This document shows, one piece after another, positions 43,719 to 52,475 of a DNA stretch of 64,000 bases; position 1 is the stretch's first letter; each line of letters starts with the position of its first letter. The translations under genes and the position numbers were made by a program. The notes beneath the pieces are model-generated. The model saw only the letters and a list, made by a program, of their open reading frames with translations, did not search any database and had not been told where the DNA came from. Origin of the DNA: Intrasporangium calvum DSM 43043 (GTDB lineage Bacteria > Actinomycetota > Actinomycetes > Actinomycetales > Dermatophilaceae); assembly GCF_000184685.1 (NCBI RefSeq), contig NC_014830.1:186001-250000 (forward strand). Direction: 5' to 3'.

Positions 43719-43770
43719 GGTTGCGCAGGAGCCCAGCCGAGCGGCGGCGTGATGTCGCGCTGGAAGCCAG

Positions 43771-43782
43771 CCCAGCGGCATA
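43771..43782 (-). repeat. Dispersed 12-mer, intergenic copy (TATGCCGCTGGG)
   Basis: Exact copy in the 90-bp gap between convergent MFS and galE. Confidence 0.85.
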
Positions 43783-43808
43783 CGGCCTGCGCTTGGTGGC
43801 TGGCGCCG

Positions 43809-44825
43809 TCAGGCCTCGGGGTAGCCCTCCGGGTTCTGGCTCTGCCACCGCCAGGTGTCGACGCACATGTCGTCGATGTCCTTCTGCGCCCGCCAGCCCA
43901 GCTCGCGCTGGGCCCGGGTGGGATCCGCGAACGCCGCAGGCAGGTCCCCGGCTCGCCGACCGACGACCTCGTAGGGGATCTGCCGGCCGCTGGCACGCTC
44001 GAACGCCTGGATGACCTCGAGGACGCTCGTACCGACGCCCGTGCCGAGGTTCCACGTCGACACCGGGGCGGCCGTCCTCGCCAGCTGGTCCAGAGCCGCG
44101 AGATGGCCGGCGGCGAGGTCCTCGACGTGGATGTAGTCGCGCAGGGCCGTGCCGTCCGGGGTGGCGTAGTCGCTGCCGAAGACGTGGAGCCGCTCGCGTC
44201 GCCCGACCGCCACCTGCGCGACGAAGGGCATGAGGTTGTTCGGGATGCCCTGTGGGTCCTCGCCGATGGTCCCCGACTCGTGCGCGCCCACCGGGTTGAA
44301 GTAGCGCAGCAGGGCGATCCGCCACGACGGGTCGGCCCGGGCCACGTCGCGCAGGACCTGCTCGATCATGACCTTGGTCCAGCCGTACGGGTTCGCGGCC
44401 GCGGTCGGCATGTCCTCCGTGAAGGGGGGTTCGTTGCTGCCGTAGACGGTGGCGGAGGAGCTGAAGACGAGCGTGCGGACCTGGTGGCGGCGCATCGCCC
44501 GGATCAACGAGAAGGTGGTGCCGAGGTTGTTCTCGTAGTACTCGAGCGGCTTCTCGACGCTCTCGCCGACGGCCTTGAGCCCGGCGAAGTGGATCACGGC
44601 GTCGATCGGCTCCTGCGTGAAGAGGTGCTCGGTCTTCTCCTGGTCCACGAGATCGAACGCGTGCACGGGCAGGTGGGCGCCCGTGATTGCCTCGAGCCGG
44701 GCCACCACGGTCGGCTTGCTGTTGGCGAAGTTGTCGACGATGACGACGTCGTGACCTGCGGCGACGAGCTGGACGACCATGTGGGAGCCGATGTAGCCGG
44801 CGCCGCCGGAGACGAGTACACGCAT
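43809..44825 (-). CDS. galE: UDP-glucose 4-epimerase
   Basis: 338-residue short-chain dehydrogenase-type epimerase interconverting UDP-glucose and UDP-galactose. NAD motif VSGGAGYIGSHMV, catalytic SSSATVYG (Ser/Thr) and NPYGWTKVMIEQ (Tyr-x3-Lys), and LRYFNPVGAHESG are all present. TAGGCT 6 nt before the ATG suggests a leaderless promoter. No other Leloir genes are adjacent. Its 5' side carries 72-bp element D. Confidence 0.95.
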   Translation of the reverse strand: MRVLVSGGAGYIGSHMVVQLVAAGHDVVIVDNFANSKPTVVARLEAITGAHLPVHAFDLVDQEKTEHLFTQEPIDAVIHFAGLKAVGESVEKPLEYYENNLGTTFSLIRAMRRHQVRTLVFSSSATVYGSNEPPFTEDMPTAAANPYGWTKVMIEQVLRDVARADPSWRIALLRYFNPVGAHESGTIGEDPQGIPNNLMPFVAQVAVGRRERLHVFGSDYATPDGTALRDYIHVEDLAAGHLAALDQLARTAAPVSTWNLGTGVGTSVLEVIQAFERASGRQIPYEVVGRRAGDLPAAFADPTRAQRELGWRAQKDIDDMCVDTWRWQSQNPEGYPEA

Positions 44826-44845
44826 GGAGCGAGCCTATCGACGCC

Positions 44846-44917
44846 GCAACACACCCGTCTGTCGCGTGCCTCCCCCTGCTGCAGGCCGGTGGAGCAGTCG
44901 GTAGCCGGGTGTGTTGC
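44846..44917. repeat. 72-bp inverted-repeat element, copy D
   Basis: GCAACACACCCG (44846-44857) with CGGGTGTGTTGC (44906-44917); centre has GCTGCAG. It lies upstream of galE and directly after the peroxiredoxin remnant, 22 bp from its last recognisable codon. Confidence 0.9.
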
Positions 44918-44939
44918 TCGGGGGTGTGGGCTCAGGCCG

Positions 44940-45002
44940 GGGGCCCTCAGTCGTGTCGGCCGCGAAGTCGGGGGCGGCGTCGCACAGGCGGAGCGAGGTC
45001 AT
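44940..45002 (-). pseudogene. N-terminal fragment of a 1-Cys peroxiredoxin
   Basis: MTSLRLCDAAPDFAADTTEG, with a ribosome site (GAAAGG) upstream of the ATG at 45002, matches the first 20 residues of Prx6-type peroxiredoxins (usual form LRLGDxAPDFxAxTTxG). Right after GP the similarity stops, before the active-site Cys region, and the frame continues into 72-bp element D. The rest of the gene has been deleted or replaced. Confidence 0.6.
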
Positions 45003-45094
45003 GGTGGGGACCTTTCGGCCGGAACTGCGCTTCGACCTGCACTGAAACCATGACCATGACTTATGGAACAGGCCCGTCCGACCCTCGGACTCGA

Positions 45095-45138
45095 GTCGAT
45101 GTGATCGATCGAGCATCGGACCGGTCGATGACATCGAC
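45095..45138 (-). terminator. Hairpin downstream of the M56 gene
   Basis: GTCGATGT (45095-45102) pairs with ACATCGAC (45131-45138), with GATCGATCGAG inside. It lies 26 nt after the M56 stop and would end the cyd-blaI-M56 transcript. Apart from this, element D and the peroxiredoxin fragment, I see nothing in 44826-45163. Confidence 0.55.
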
Positions 45139-45163
45139 CGGGAGGAGGGTCAGAGGGGGAGGG

Positions 45164-46060
45164 TCAGGCGGTGGCCCACGCGACGACGAGCAGGGCGACC
45201 GGCATGATCACGACCGACGTGGCGAAGAGGTACATCACCGTCGCCGCGACCCCGGCGGGCAGCCCCGCGACGGGTCCGGGCTGGAGCAGCTCGAGTCGCA
45301 GCCGGGCTGCCGACGGGGACTCGCCCATCGCGAGCATCCCCTCGGGCTTGACGGCCCCGGTGGCCATCCCGACGATGGCGCGGGCCGTGGACACGACGCC
45401 GGTGGCTCGCACGGCCGCGCGGTCGGCCAGCACCTCGATGAGCAGCTTGACCTCATGCATGGCCATCTCGCACCGGAACCAGCTGGGCACGGCCTCGTGG
45501 ATGACCGTGAAGAACTCGAGGATGAGGTCGTGCCGGGCCCGCAGGTGCGCCCGCTCATGGGCGAGGACGGCGACGAGCTGGTCCTCGGGGAGCGAGTCGA
45601 GGGTGCCTTGCGTCAGCACGACGCGGCGGCGCATCCCCGGCACGCAGTAGGCGGTCGGGGTCGGGTGCTCGATGACGCGCATGTGCGCGGCGTGGGACCC
45701 GTCCGCCCCGACCGGCACGGCGAGGAGGTCGACGAGCCTCCGGTGGCGCCGGCGATGGGCGCGCAACCGGGTGCCGACCCGGTGGCCGGAGACGATGAGC
45801 CGGCCCGCGATGAGACCGCTCACGGCGACGGCGACCGCGATCTGGGTGGCGTTGTCAGCGAGTGCGGCGGTCGGCCCGATGACGTAGGGCAGCGCGGCGG
45901 GTGCGGCAAAGAGGGCGGCCAGCACGGCCCCCATCGTGGTCGACTGCCAGACGACGAGGGCGGCCCGCGGGGCGCGTCGGAACGTCGTCATGCCAGCCAT
46001 GAGACGCGGCACCGGCCACGCGAGGGCGATCGTCAGGGTGAGCAGGGCCGCAATGACCAT
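45164..46060 (-). CDS. BlaR1/MecR1-like M56 membrane metalloprotease
   Basis: 298 residues with membrane helices at both ends and the zinc motif AVLAHERAHLRARHD (HExxH) near residue 160, followed by the third ligand region EVLADRAAVRATG. Unlike BlaR1 it has no penicillin-sensor domain. M56 proteases paired with BlaI repressors transmit a membrane signal by relieving repression. Lies 14 bp downstream of the BlaI gene, at the end of the cyd cluster. The signal is unknown. Confidence 0.85.
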   Translation of the reverse strand: MVIAALLTLTIALAWPVPRLMAGMTTFRRAPRAALVVWQSTTMGAVLAALFAAPAALPYVIGPTAALADNATQIAVAVAVSGLIAGRLIVSGHRVGTRLRAHRRRHRRLVDLLAVPVGADGSHAAHMRVIEHPTPTAYCVPGMRRRVVLTQGTLDSLPEDQLVAVLAHERAHLRARHDLILEFFTVIHEAVPSWFRCEMAMHEVKLLIEVLADRAAVRATGVVSTARAIVGMATGAVKPEGMLAMGESPSAARLRLELLQPGPVAGLPAGVAATVMYLFATSVVIMPVALLVVAWATA

Positions 46061-46074
46061 GGGCGACTCGAGGG

Positions 46075-46488
46075 CTAGCCGGTCTGGTGCGTGCCCTCAC
46101 GCTGCTCGAGGTCAGCCAGCGCCGCACGGAGCTCGTCGAGCTCCTCGGGGGTGGACTGGTCGAGGAAGCGGAGCAGCGCGCTGCGACGTTGGGATCCGGC
46201 GAGCTCACCCAGGGTGTGGTGGAGCGCCTCGGACGTCAGCTCGTCGCGGGAGGAGGCGGGCAGGTAGCGCCAGGCGCGGCCGTCTCGCTCTCTGGTGACG
46301 AGCTGCTTCTTGGCCATGCGGTCGAGGACGGTCATCAGCGTGGTGTAGGCGAGGCCCCGCGTGACGCCGATCGCGTCATGGACATCGCGCACCGTCAGAC
46401 CCTCGGGGTGCGCCTCGGTCGAGACCCAGAGGTGCTCCATGACGGCACGCTCGAGGTCACCGAGTCGGGTGGGTGGGTTGCTGGCCAT
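46075..46488 (-). CDS. BlaI/MecI-family transcriptional repressor
   Basis: 137-residue winged-helix repressor: LGDLERAVMEHLW, the recognition-helix region GLAYTTLMTVLDRMAKKQLV and wing RDGRAWRYLPASS, then a dimerisation region (LDQSTPEELDELRAALADL). BlaI proteins bind short dyads and are cut or released through an M56 partner, encoded next. It begins 12 bp after the cydC stop, so it is probably co-transcribed with cydABDC, and the dyad before cydA is its most likely target. Confidence 0.88.
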   Translation of the reverse strand: MASNPPTRLGDLERAVMEHLWVSTEAHPEGLTVRDVHDAIGVTRGLAYTTLMTVLDRMAKKQLVTRERDGRAWRYLPASSRDELTSEALHHTLGELAGSQRRSALLRFLDQSTPEELDELRAALADLEQREGTHQTG

Positions 46489-46500
46489 GATGCTTCCAAT

Positions 46501-48210
46501 CTACCTGTGCGGATGGGTGACAGTGAAAACGCGGTCCACGAGGTGAAGCCCCTCAGGCCGGTGTGTGACCAGAACGACAGCGGGGTGTCCGCCGTCGCCG
46601 GTGTCGCGCCGCTGTGCGAGCAGGTCCGTGAGCACACTGCGGGCGGTCGGGGGGTCGAGGTGGGCGACCGGCTCGTCGAGGACGATCACGGGCCGACGGC
46701 TCAGGTGAGCCCGGGCGATGGCGAGACGGGCTCGCTCACCGCCGGACAGTCCACGGCCGCCCGCCCCGAGGACGGTGTCGAGTCCGTCCGGAAGGCTCGG
46801 AACGAGTCGGCCGAGGCCGGCACGGTCCAGGGCCCGGAGCACGTCCTCGTCAGTCGCGCCGGGGCGGGCGAGCGTGAGGTTGTTGCGCACCGAGGTCGCG
46901 AAGACGTGCGGCTCGTCGTCGACGACGGCGACCCGCGCGCGGGCCCGGTCGAGCGGCTCGGTGAGGACGTCGCGGAGCCGCCCGTCCGCCGCAGTCTCGT
47001 ACCGTCCGGCACGGGGGTCGAGGTGCCGGGCCAGGACGGCGAGCAGGGTGGACTTCCCGCTGCCGTTCGGCCCGACGACCGCAACGGTCTCGCCGGGCGA
47101 CAGGTCGAGGTCGAACGGGCCCAGTACCGGCCCGTCAGCCTGCTCGTCGCCCGGCACGGCCGACCCGCCCGACCCTCCCCAGCTCGCCGTGACGGCCTCG
47201 AGGCGCAGGCCGCCGAACGGCTCCGGTCCGGTGTCGGCGCCGTCGGGCCCAGCCCGTCCGGCGTCGTGGACGGCGGGGTCCTGGGTGAGGAGCGCGTCGG
47301 TGCGTGCTGCGGCGGCGCCGGCCTGCGCCCGGGCCCGCATCGCGTCGGCGAGCGGGGCGATGGCGTCGGCCAGGGCGACGGGCGTGAGGACGAGCAGCGC
47401 CTTGACCGGGTTCGACAGCTCGAGCCCGGTGGCAACGGCGGCGGTGGCGATGGTCGCGGTCGCGACGACGAGGAGGAAGGTGCCGGCGGCGAGCGCTCGG
47501 CCGCGAACGGCCGTCCGGGTGGCGCGTGCGACGTCGTCGTGCGCCTCGTCGAGCCAGCGGGTGGCCGTCCCCCAGGCCCCGATCGCCCGCAGCTGGTCGG
47601 CCTGGGTTGTCACGAGCTCGCTGACCCTGACCACCTCGGCGCGGGCGGCCACGAGGGCTCCCAGCGTGCGCGCCTCGGTCCGGTGCGCCAGCACGCTGAC
47701 CAGCGCGACGGCGACGCAGACCAGGGCCACGACGAGGCCGACGGGCGGCGCGATGACCGTGGTGAAGCCGATCGCGAGGGCGCCGGCGACCGCGCTGGAG
47801 ACGACGGGCACGGTGACCCGGACCTGCGCCTCGACCTCGTCGGTGATGTCGTGGACGACGGCGGTGAGCACGTCCGCGCGGCGACGCCGCCCCAGCCGGG
47901 CCGGGGTGAGCGGGAGGAGTGCCTCGTATGCCGCTGACCTCCGGGCGGCGAGCGTCGCGAGGGACGCGTCGTGGCTGACGAGGCGCTCCCAGTAGCGGAA
48001 CACGGGCCGGGCGATGCCGAAGGTGCGCACGGCGACGATGGCCGTCATCAGGGTGAGGATGAGGGGCCGCTCGGCCGCCCTGGCGATGAGCCACCCCGAC
48101 GTGGCGGTCAGGGCCACGCCTGAGGCCGTCGCGATCCCGCCGAGCAGCCCCGCGAGCGCGATGCGGCCGCGGTGCTCGGGGGCCGAGCCGGGGCGGACCG
48201 GCCCCGTCAC
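46501..48210 (-). CDS. cydC: ABC exporter subunit CydC (cytochrome bd assembly)
   Basis: 569-residue half-transporter that with CydD exports glutathione/cysteine-type thiols, needed to assemble cytochrome bd. An N-terminal six-helix region (GWLIARAAERPLI) precedes the ATPase: Walker A VVGPNGSGKSTLL, signature GLSGGERARLAIARAHL and Walker B VIVLDEPVAHLDP. Overlaps the cydD stop by 4 nt. A variant dispersed oligomer (47927-47938) encodes Ser-Ala-Ala-Tyr in a helix near residue 93. Confidence 0.92.
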   Translation of the reverse strand: MTGPVRPGSAPEHRGRIALAGLLGGIATASGVALTATSGWLIARAAERPLILTLMTAIVAVRTFGIARPVFRYWERLVSHDASLATLAARRSAAYEALLPLTPARLGRRRRADVLTAVVHDITDEVEAQVRVTVPVVSSAVAGALAIGFTTVIAPPVGLVVALVCVAVALVSVLAHRTEARTLGALVAARAEVVRVSELVTTQADQLRAIGAWGTATRWLDEAHDDVARATRTAVRGRALAAGTFLLVVATATIATAAVATGLELSNPVKALLVLTPVALADAIAPLADAMRARAQAGAAAARTDALLTQDPAVHDAGRAGPDGADTGPEPFGGLRLEAVTASWGGSGGSAVPGDEQADGPVLGPFDLDLSPGETVAVVGPNGSGKSTLLAVLARHLDPRAGRYETAADGRLRDVLTEPLDRARARVAVVDDEPHVFATSVRNNLTLARPGATDEDVLRALDRAGLGRLVPSLPDGLDTVLGAGGRGLSGGERARLAIARAHLSRRPVIVLDEPVAHLDPPTARSVLTDLLAQRRDTGDGGHPAVVLVTHRPEGLHLVDRVFTVTHPHR

Positions 48211-49868
48211 CGGGCCACCTCCGGCCGGACGCCGGGGGTGAGCCCGGGGATGGCCAGGTCGTCGCGCGGTCCATCCGGCTCGGGCAGCGGGAGCAGGTGG
48301 AGGTGCTCGTCCGCCACGGCGACGAGCTCGGGGCGGTGCGTGACGACGACGACGATGCGGCGCTCGGCGAGCTCGACGATGAGCGCGTTGACGGTGTCGG
48401 CGACCTCGGGGTCGAGGTGGGCGGTGGGCTCGTCGAGCAGCAGCAGCGGCTCGGGGGCGAGCCAGGCGCGGGCCAGCGCGAGTCGTTGCCGCTGACCGGC
48501 GGAGAGGCCGAAGCCGTCGTCCCCGAGCCTCGTCGACAGCCCCTCGGGAAGCCCGGCGACGACACCGTCGAGGCCCACGGTCCGGAGCGCCTGCCAGAGG
48601 GCGTCGTCGGACCGGGCGTTGCGCTCGGCGTCGTCCGCGAGGGTGAGGTTGGCGCGAATGGAGCCCGCGGCGAGGAACGGTCGTTGAGTGACGTAGTGCG
48701 ACGGTGGCGCCGTCAGCGAACCGGACGAGGCGGCCTTGAGACCCGCGATGAGGTCGAGGAGCGTCGTCTTGCCCACTCCCGAGGGGCCGGTGATGGCGTA
48801 GAGGCCCGACCCGACCACGAGGTCGAGGTCACGGATCACGGGAGCCAGCCCAGCGGCATACGTGTAGCTGACGTCCCTGAGGTCGACCCGGGCGAACGGG
48901 GCGCCGGTCGGGGACGGGGAGGGCGGGTCAGCGAGGGCGCCCAGGATGTCGTCGAGCGCGGTCGCGCCGTCGGCGGCGGCGTGGAACTCCTGCCCGACCC
49001 GGCGGATCGGCCAGTACGCCTCGGGGGCCAGGAGGATCGCGGCGAGGGCCGGGGTGAGGTCCATCGAGCCATACGACAGGCGCAGGCCCACCGTCACGGC
49101 GACGAGGGCGACACTGATCGTCGCCAGGAGCTCGAGCGCGGCCGAGCTGAGGAACGCGATACGGAGCGTCTCCATCGTCGCCCGGCGGTGGCGTTCGCTG
49201 ACCTCACGGACGACCTCGACCTGGCGCCGCCCCCGCCCGTAGCCGACGAGCGTCGGCAGACCCCGGACGACGTCGAGGAAGTGCCCGGACAGGCTCGCCA
49301 GGGCTGCCCAGCGGCGCTGCGTCGAGTCCTCCGTCGCGCGGCCGATGAGGGCCGCGAACAGCGGCAGGAGCGGGACCGTGAGGACGACGATGAGCGCGCT
49401 CGGCCAGTCGACGACGGCGAGCGCCAGGACCGCGACGACCGGCACGACGGCCGCCGTGACGAGGGTCGGGAGGTAGCGAGCCGCGTACGGCTCGACCGCA
49501 CTCGCTCCCGAGGTGGCGAGGGAGAGCGCGGTCGCCTGGTCGACGGGGGCGCTGCCGGCCGCAGCCGGACCCGCGCCCCAGCGTCGGACCAGGGCGGAGC
49601 GCAGGGCGGTCGACACGCTGACGCCCGCCCAGGCGGCGACGACCTCGGTCGCCCAGGCGAGCACCGCCCGGATGGCGAAGAGGATGCCGAGCCAGGTGGC
49701 GGGAGCGGCAACCGGACGGTCATCGACAACCGCCACGACGACGCCCGTGAGGGCGAACGCCGTGGCGATCGTGGTGACTCCGGTCGCGATCCCGATCGCC
49801 GCCAGGGCGGCCACCGGCCTCCGCGCCGCCGGGACGACGTGGAGGAGGCGCGGGTCGAACGGCCTCAT
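48207..49868 (-). CDS. cydD: ABC exporter subunit CydD (cytochrome bd assembly)
   Basis: 553 residues, partner of CydC. Membrane domain with VVRGLPTLVGYGRGR (the family coupling segment), then Walker A AITGPSGVGKTTLL, Q-loop YVTQRPFLAAGSI, signature GLSAGQRQRLALARAWL and Walker B LLLLDEPTAHLDP. Actinobacterial cydD and cydC are separate here rather than fused. An exact dispersed 12-mer at 48849-48860 encodes Tyr-Ala-Ala-Gly in DVSYTYAAGLAPVIRDL, just ahead of the ATPase core. Lies 7 bp from the cydB stop. Confidence 0.93.
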   Translation of the reverse strand: MRPFDPRLLHVVPAARRPVAALAAIGIATGVTTIATAFALTGVVVAVVDDRPVAAPATWLGILFAIRAVLAWATEVVAAWAGVSVSTALRSALVRRWGAGPAAAGSAPVDQATALSLATSGASAVEPYAARYLPTLVTAAVVPVVAVLALAVVDWPSALIVVLTVPLLPLFAALIGRATEDSTQRRWAALASLSGHFLDVVRGLPTLVGYGRGRRQVEVVREVSERHRRATMETLRIAFLSSAALELLATISVALVAVTVGLRLSYGSMDLTPALAAILLAPEAYWPIRRVGQEFHAAADGATALDDILGALADPPSPSPTGAPFARVDLRDVSYTYAAGLAPVIRDLDLVVGSGLYAITGPSGVGKTTLLDLIAGLKAASSGSLTAPPSHYVTQRPFLAAGSIRANLTLADDAERNARSDDALWQALRTVGLDGVVAGLPEGLSTRLGDDGFGLSAGQRQRLALARAWLAPEPLLLLDEPTAHLDPEVADTVNALIVELAERRIVVVVTHRPELVAVADEHLHLLPLPEPDGPRDDLAIPGLTPGVRPEVAR

Positions 49869-49875
49869 CCAGGCA

Positions 49876-50949
49876 TCACCCGACCCGCTGCAGGGGCTGG
49901 TCGGGCCGGTCTGGCAGGACGTCCTCAGGAATGTGGCCGACGGTGAGGCGCTTGCGGAAGATCCAGTACGTCCACGCCTGGTAGACGAGCACGAGCGGCG
50001 TGAAGATGAGCGCGACGACGGTCATCACCTTGAGCGTGTAGTCGGAGCTCGAGGCGTTGTCCACCGTGAGGTTCCACGCCGGGTTCGTCGACGACGGCAT
50101 GACGTTGGGGAAGAGCATGAGGAAGTAGGTCGCGACGGCCAGGGCGATGGTGACCGCCGTGCCGAGGAAGGCCCAGCCCTCCCGCCCTGCCCGGTTCGCC
50201 TGGAGCGCGCCGAGGAGCGCGACCGCGGCGACGATGGTCGTCGCCCACGAGGCCGCCGTGCCGTCGCTGATCCCGAGGAGGAGCAGGAGGGCGACGGCGA
50301 GGACGACAGTGACGAGCCCCATCCGCTCAGCGATGCGCCGGGAGTCAGAGCGGATGGGGCCGTCGGTCTTGAGCGCCACGAAGATCGCCCCGTGCGTGAC
50401 GAAGAGCGCGACGAAGGTGAGGCCCCCGAGGATCGGGACCAGGCCGAGGAGCGTGAAGAGGTTGCCGGTGTACTCCATGTCGGCGTCGATCGGCACCCCG
50501 CGGACGATGTTCGTCAGGGCGACGCCCCAGAGGAAGGCAGGGACGAGGGAACCCCAGAAGATCGCGAGGTCCCAGCGCGACTTCCACTCCGCGCCGCCGC
50601 GCTTGTGGCGGTACTCGAAACCGAGGTTGCGGAGGATCAGCGCGACGAGGATGAGGAGCAGGGGCAGGTAGAAGCCGCTGAAGAGCGTGGCGTACCAGTG
50701 CGGGAAGGCCGCGAACGTCGCGCCACCGGCGGTGAGGACCCAGACCTCGTTGCCGTCCCAGACAGGGCCGATGGTGTTGAGCAGGACGCGGCGGCGCTTC
50801 TCGGCGTCGACGGCGGCCGCGCCGACGGCTCCCTTCGTCCGGCCGAGGACCGGCAGGAGGATGCCGACGCCGAAGTCGAAGCCCTCGAGGACGAAGTACC
50901 CGGTCCAGAGGACGCCGAGGACGATGAACCAGAAGGTGGCGAGATCCAT
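49876..50949 (-). CDS. cydB: Cytochrome bd quinol oxidase subunit II
   Basis: 357-residue membrane subunit. N-terminal FIVLGVLWTGYFVLEGFDFGVG, NTIGPVWDGNEVWVLTAGGA and PALFFGVALTN-like segment FLWGVALTNIVRG are family marks. With CydA it forms the high-affinity, low-proton-efficiency terminal oxidase used under low oxygen or respiratory stress. Lies 14 bp downstream of cydA. Confidence 0.95.
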   Translation of the reverse strand: MDLATFWFIVLGVLWTGYFVLEGFDFGVGILLPVLGRTKGAVGAAAVDAEKRRRVLLNTIGPVWDGNEVWVLTAGGATFAAFPHWYATLFSGFYLPLLLILVALILRNLGFEYRHKRGGAEWKSRWDLAIFWGSLVPAFLWGVALTNIVRGVPIDADMEYTGNLFTLLGLVPILGGLTFVALFVTHGAIFVALKTDGPIRSDSRRIAERMGLVTVVLAVALLLLLGISDGTAASWATTIVAAVALLGALQANRAGREGWAFLGTAVTIALAVATYFLMLFPNVMPSSTNPAWNLTVDNASSSDYTLKVMTVVALIFTPLVLVYQAWTYWIFRKRLTVGHIPEDVLPDRPDQPLQRVG

Positions 50950-50963
50950 GGTGGACGGTCCTT

Positions 50964-52448
50964 TCAGTAAGCGAAGACGAGGGGTGCGTCCTCGTCCCGC
51001 TCACTCGGTTGCTGCGGCTGCTCGAACGGGTCGGCGCCACGCCGGACGTAGTGCAGGAAGAGCTTGATCTCGACGACGGCGAGCGCCCCGTAGAGGAGCG
51101 TGAAGCCGACCATCGAGGCGATGACCTCGCCGGCGGAGACGGAGGGGGAGACGCCGCTGGCGGTGGTCATCAGCCCGAAGACGAGCCAGGGCTGCCGGCC
51201 CACCTCGGTGAAGATCCAGCCGAACGAGTTGCCGAGGACGGGCAGCAGCGGCGCGGCGACGGCGGCCCAGAAGAGCCAGCGCTGCGTGGGGGTGCGCCCC
51301 TTCCGCGTCAGCCAGAGCACGGCAAGGGCGATCGCGGCTGCCGCCATCCCGACGCCGATCATGAGACGGAACGTCCAGTAGGTGGTCGGGATGTTCGGGA
51401 CGTAGTCGGTGGCCGGGTCCGCGACGAGCGGGTTGCCGGTCTCGCCGTAGGTCTTGGCGTACTCGTTCTTGAGGTCGAGGATGCCCGCGACCGCACCGTT
51501 GACGTCACCGGTGGCGAGGAAGCTGAGCAGGCCGGGGACCTCGATGATCGGGTTGGCGTGCTGTCCGTCGAGGGTGCCGAGCGTGAGGACGGAGAACGGC
51601 GCGCCCTGGCCTTCGGGCACCGACTCGTAGAGGCCCTCGGCGGCGGCCATCTTCATCGGCTGGACCTCGGTCATGATCTTGCCCTGGATGTCACCGGTCA
51701 CCGCGACGCCGAGCCCCGCGACGAGGGTGACGACGGCGCCGATGCGGACCGCCGTGCGGTAGAGCGAGGCGTCCCCGGAGGCGAGCCGGTCGGCCGGGTC
51801 GACGCCCTCGGCGGGCAGGGCCTCGCGACGCATGAGGTGGAGTGCGACGCCCATGACGACGGCGCCGCCGACCATGTAGGCGGCGAGGATGACGTGCGGG
51901 AAGGTGACGAGCTGCACCTTGTTGGTCAGCAGCGCGAAGAAGTCGGTGAGCTCGGCGCGCCCGGTGTCGGGGTTGTACCGGTAGCCGACCGGGTTCTGCA
52001 TGAACGAGTTGGCGGCGAGGATGAAGTAGGCCGACAGCAGGGTGCCGATGTGGACGATCCACATCGTCGCGGCGTGGAGCCGCTCGGGGATCCGGCCCCA
52101 GCCGAAGATCCACAGGCCGAGGAAGGTGGACTCGAGGAAGAAGGCGAGGAGCGCCTCGACCGCGAGCGGTGCGCCGAAGATGTCTCCGACGAAGCGGGAG
52201 TAGTCGGACCAGTTCATCCCGAACTGGAACTCCTGGACGATGCCGGTGACGAGCCCGAGGGCGAAGTTGATCGTGAAGAGCTTGCCGTAGAACTTGGCCA
52301 GCCGCAGCCACTCCGGGCGGTGGGTGCGCACCCACCGCGTGTGGAAGTAGGCGACGACGGCGGACAGCCCGATCGTGATCGGCACGAACAGGAAGTGGTA
52401 CACGGTCGTGATGGCGAACTGCCATCTCGCAAGGTCGGTGGCATCCAT
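50964..52448 (-). CDS. cydA: Cytochrome bd quinol oxidase subunit I
   Basis: 494-residue haem subunit. ARWQFAITTVYHFLFVPITI holds the first haem ligand (His18), FPHVILAAYMVGG a second, and the Met ligand of haem b558 lies later in the protein. The GRQPWLVFGLMTT motif and the short Q-loop (LGTLDGQHANPI) are typical of short-Q-loop oxidases. First gene of cydA-cydB-cydD-cydC and likely blaI-M56. Clustered TACTAC half-sites lie 28-62 bp upstream. Confidence 0.96.
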   Translation of the reverse strand: MDATDLARWQFAITTVYHFLFVPITIGLSAVVAYFHTRWVRTHRPEWLRLAKFYGKLFTINFALGLVTGIVQEFQFGMNWSDYSRFVGDIFGAPLAVEALLAFFLESTFLGLWIFGWGRIPERLHAATMWIVHIGTLLSAYFILAANSFMQNPVGYRYNPDTGRAELTDFFALLTNKVQLVTFPHVILAAYMVGGAVVMGVALHLMRREALPAEGVDPADRLASGDASLYRTAVRIGAVVTLVAGLGVAVTGDIQGKIMTEVQPMKMAAAEGLYESVPEGQGAPFSVLTLGTLDGQHANPIIEVPGLLSFLATGDVNGAVAGILDLKNEYAKTYGETGNPLVADPATDYVPNIPTTYWTFRLMIGVGMAAAAIALAVLWLTRKGRTPTQRWLFWAAVAAPLLPVLGNSFGWIFTEVGRQPWLVFGLMTTASGVSPSVSAGEVIASMVGFTLLYGALAVVEIKLFLHYVRRGADPFEQPQQPSERDEDAPLVFAY

Positions 52449-52475
52449 GAGGTCTCCGGGAAGGCATGCGGCAAA

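Noticed and set aside
41343-43781. 812-residue minus-strand frame covering the tyrosine phosphatase and beyond
   Set aside because: Everything upstream of 41855 is antisense to the SnoaL-like and MFS genes and reads as Arg/Asp/Gly low complexity.
16159-44917. 72-bp elements as integron attC sites
   Set aside because: Size fits, but the ends do not match RYYYAAC/GTTRRRY core sites; there is no integrase and the copies do not each follow a cassette gene.
44835-45134. 99-residue minus-strand frame as a complete gene
   Set aside because: Only about 20 residues resemble a known family; the remainder is 72-bp element D and intergenic sequence.
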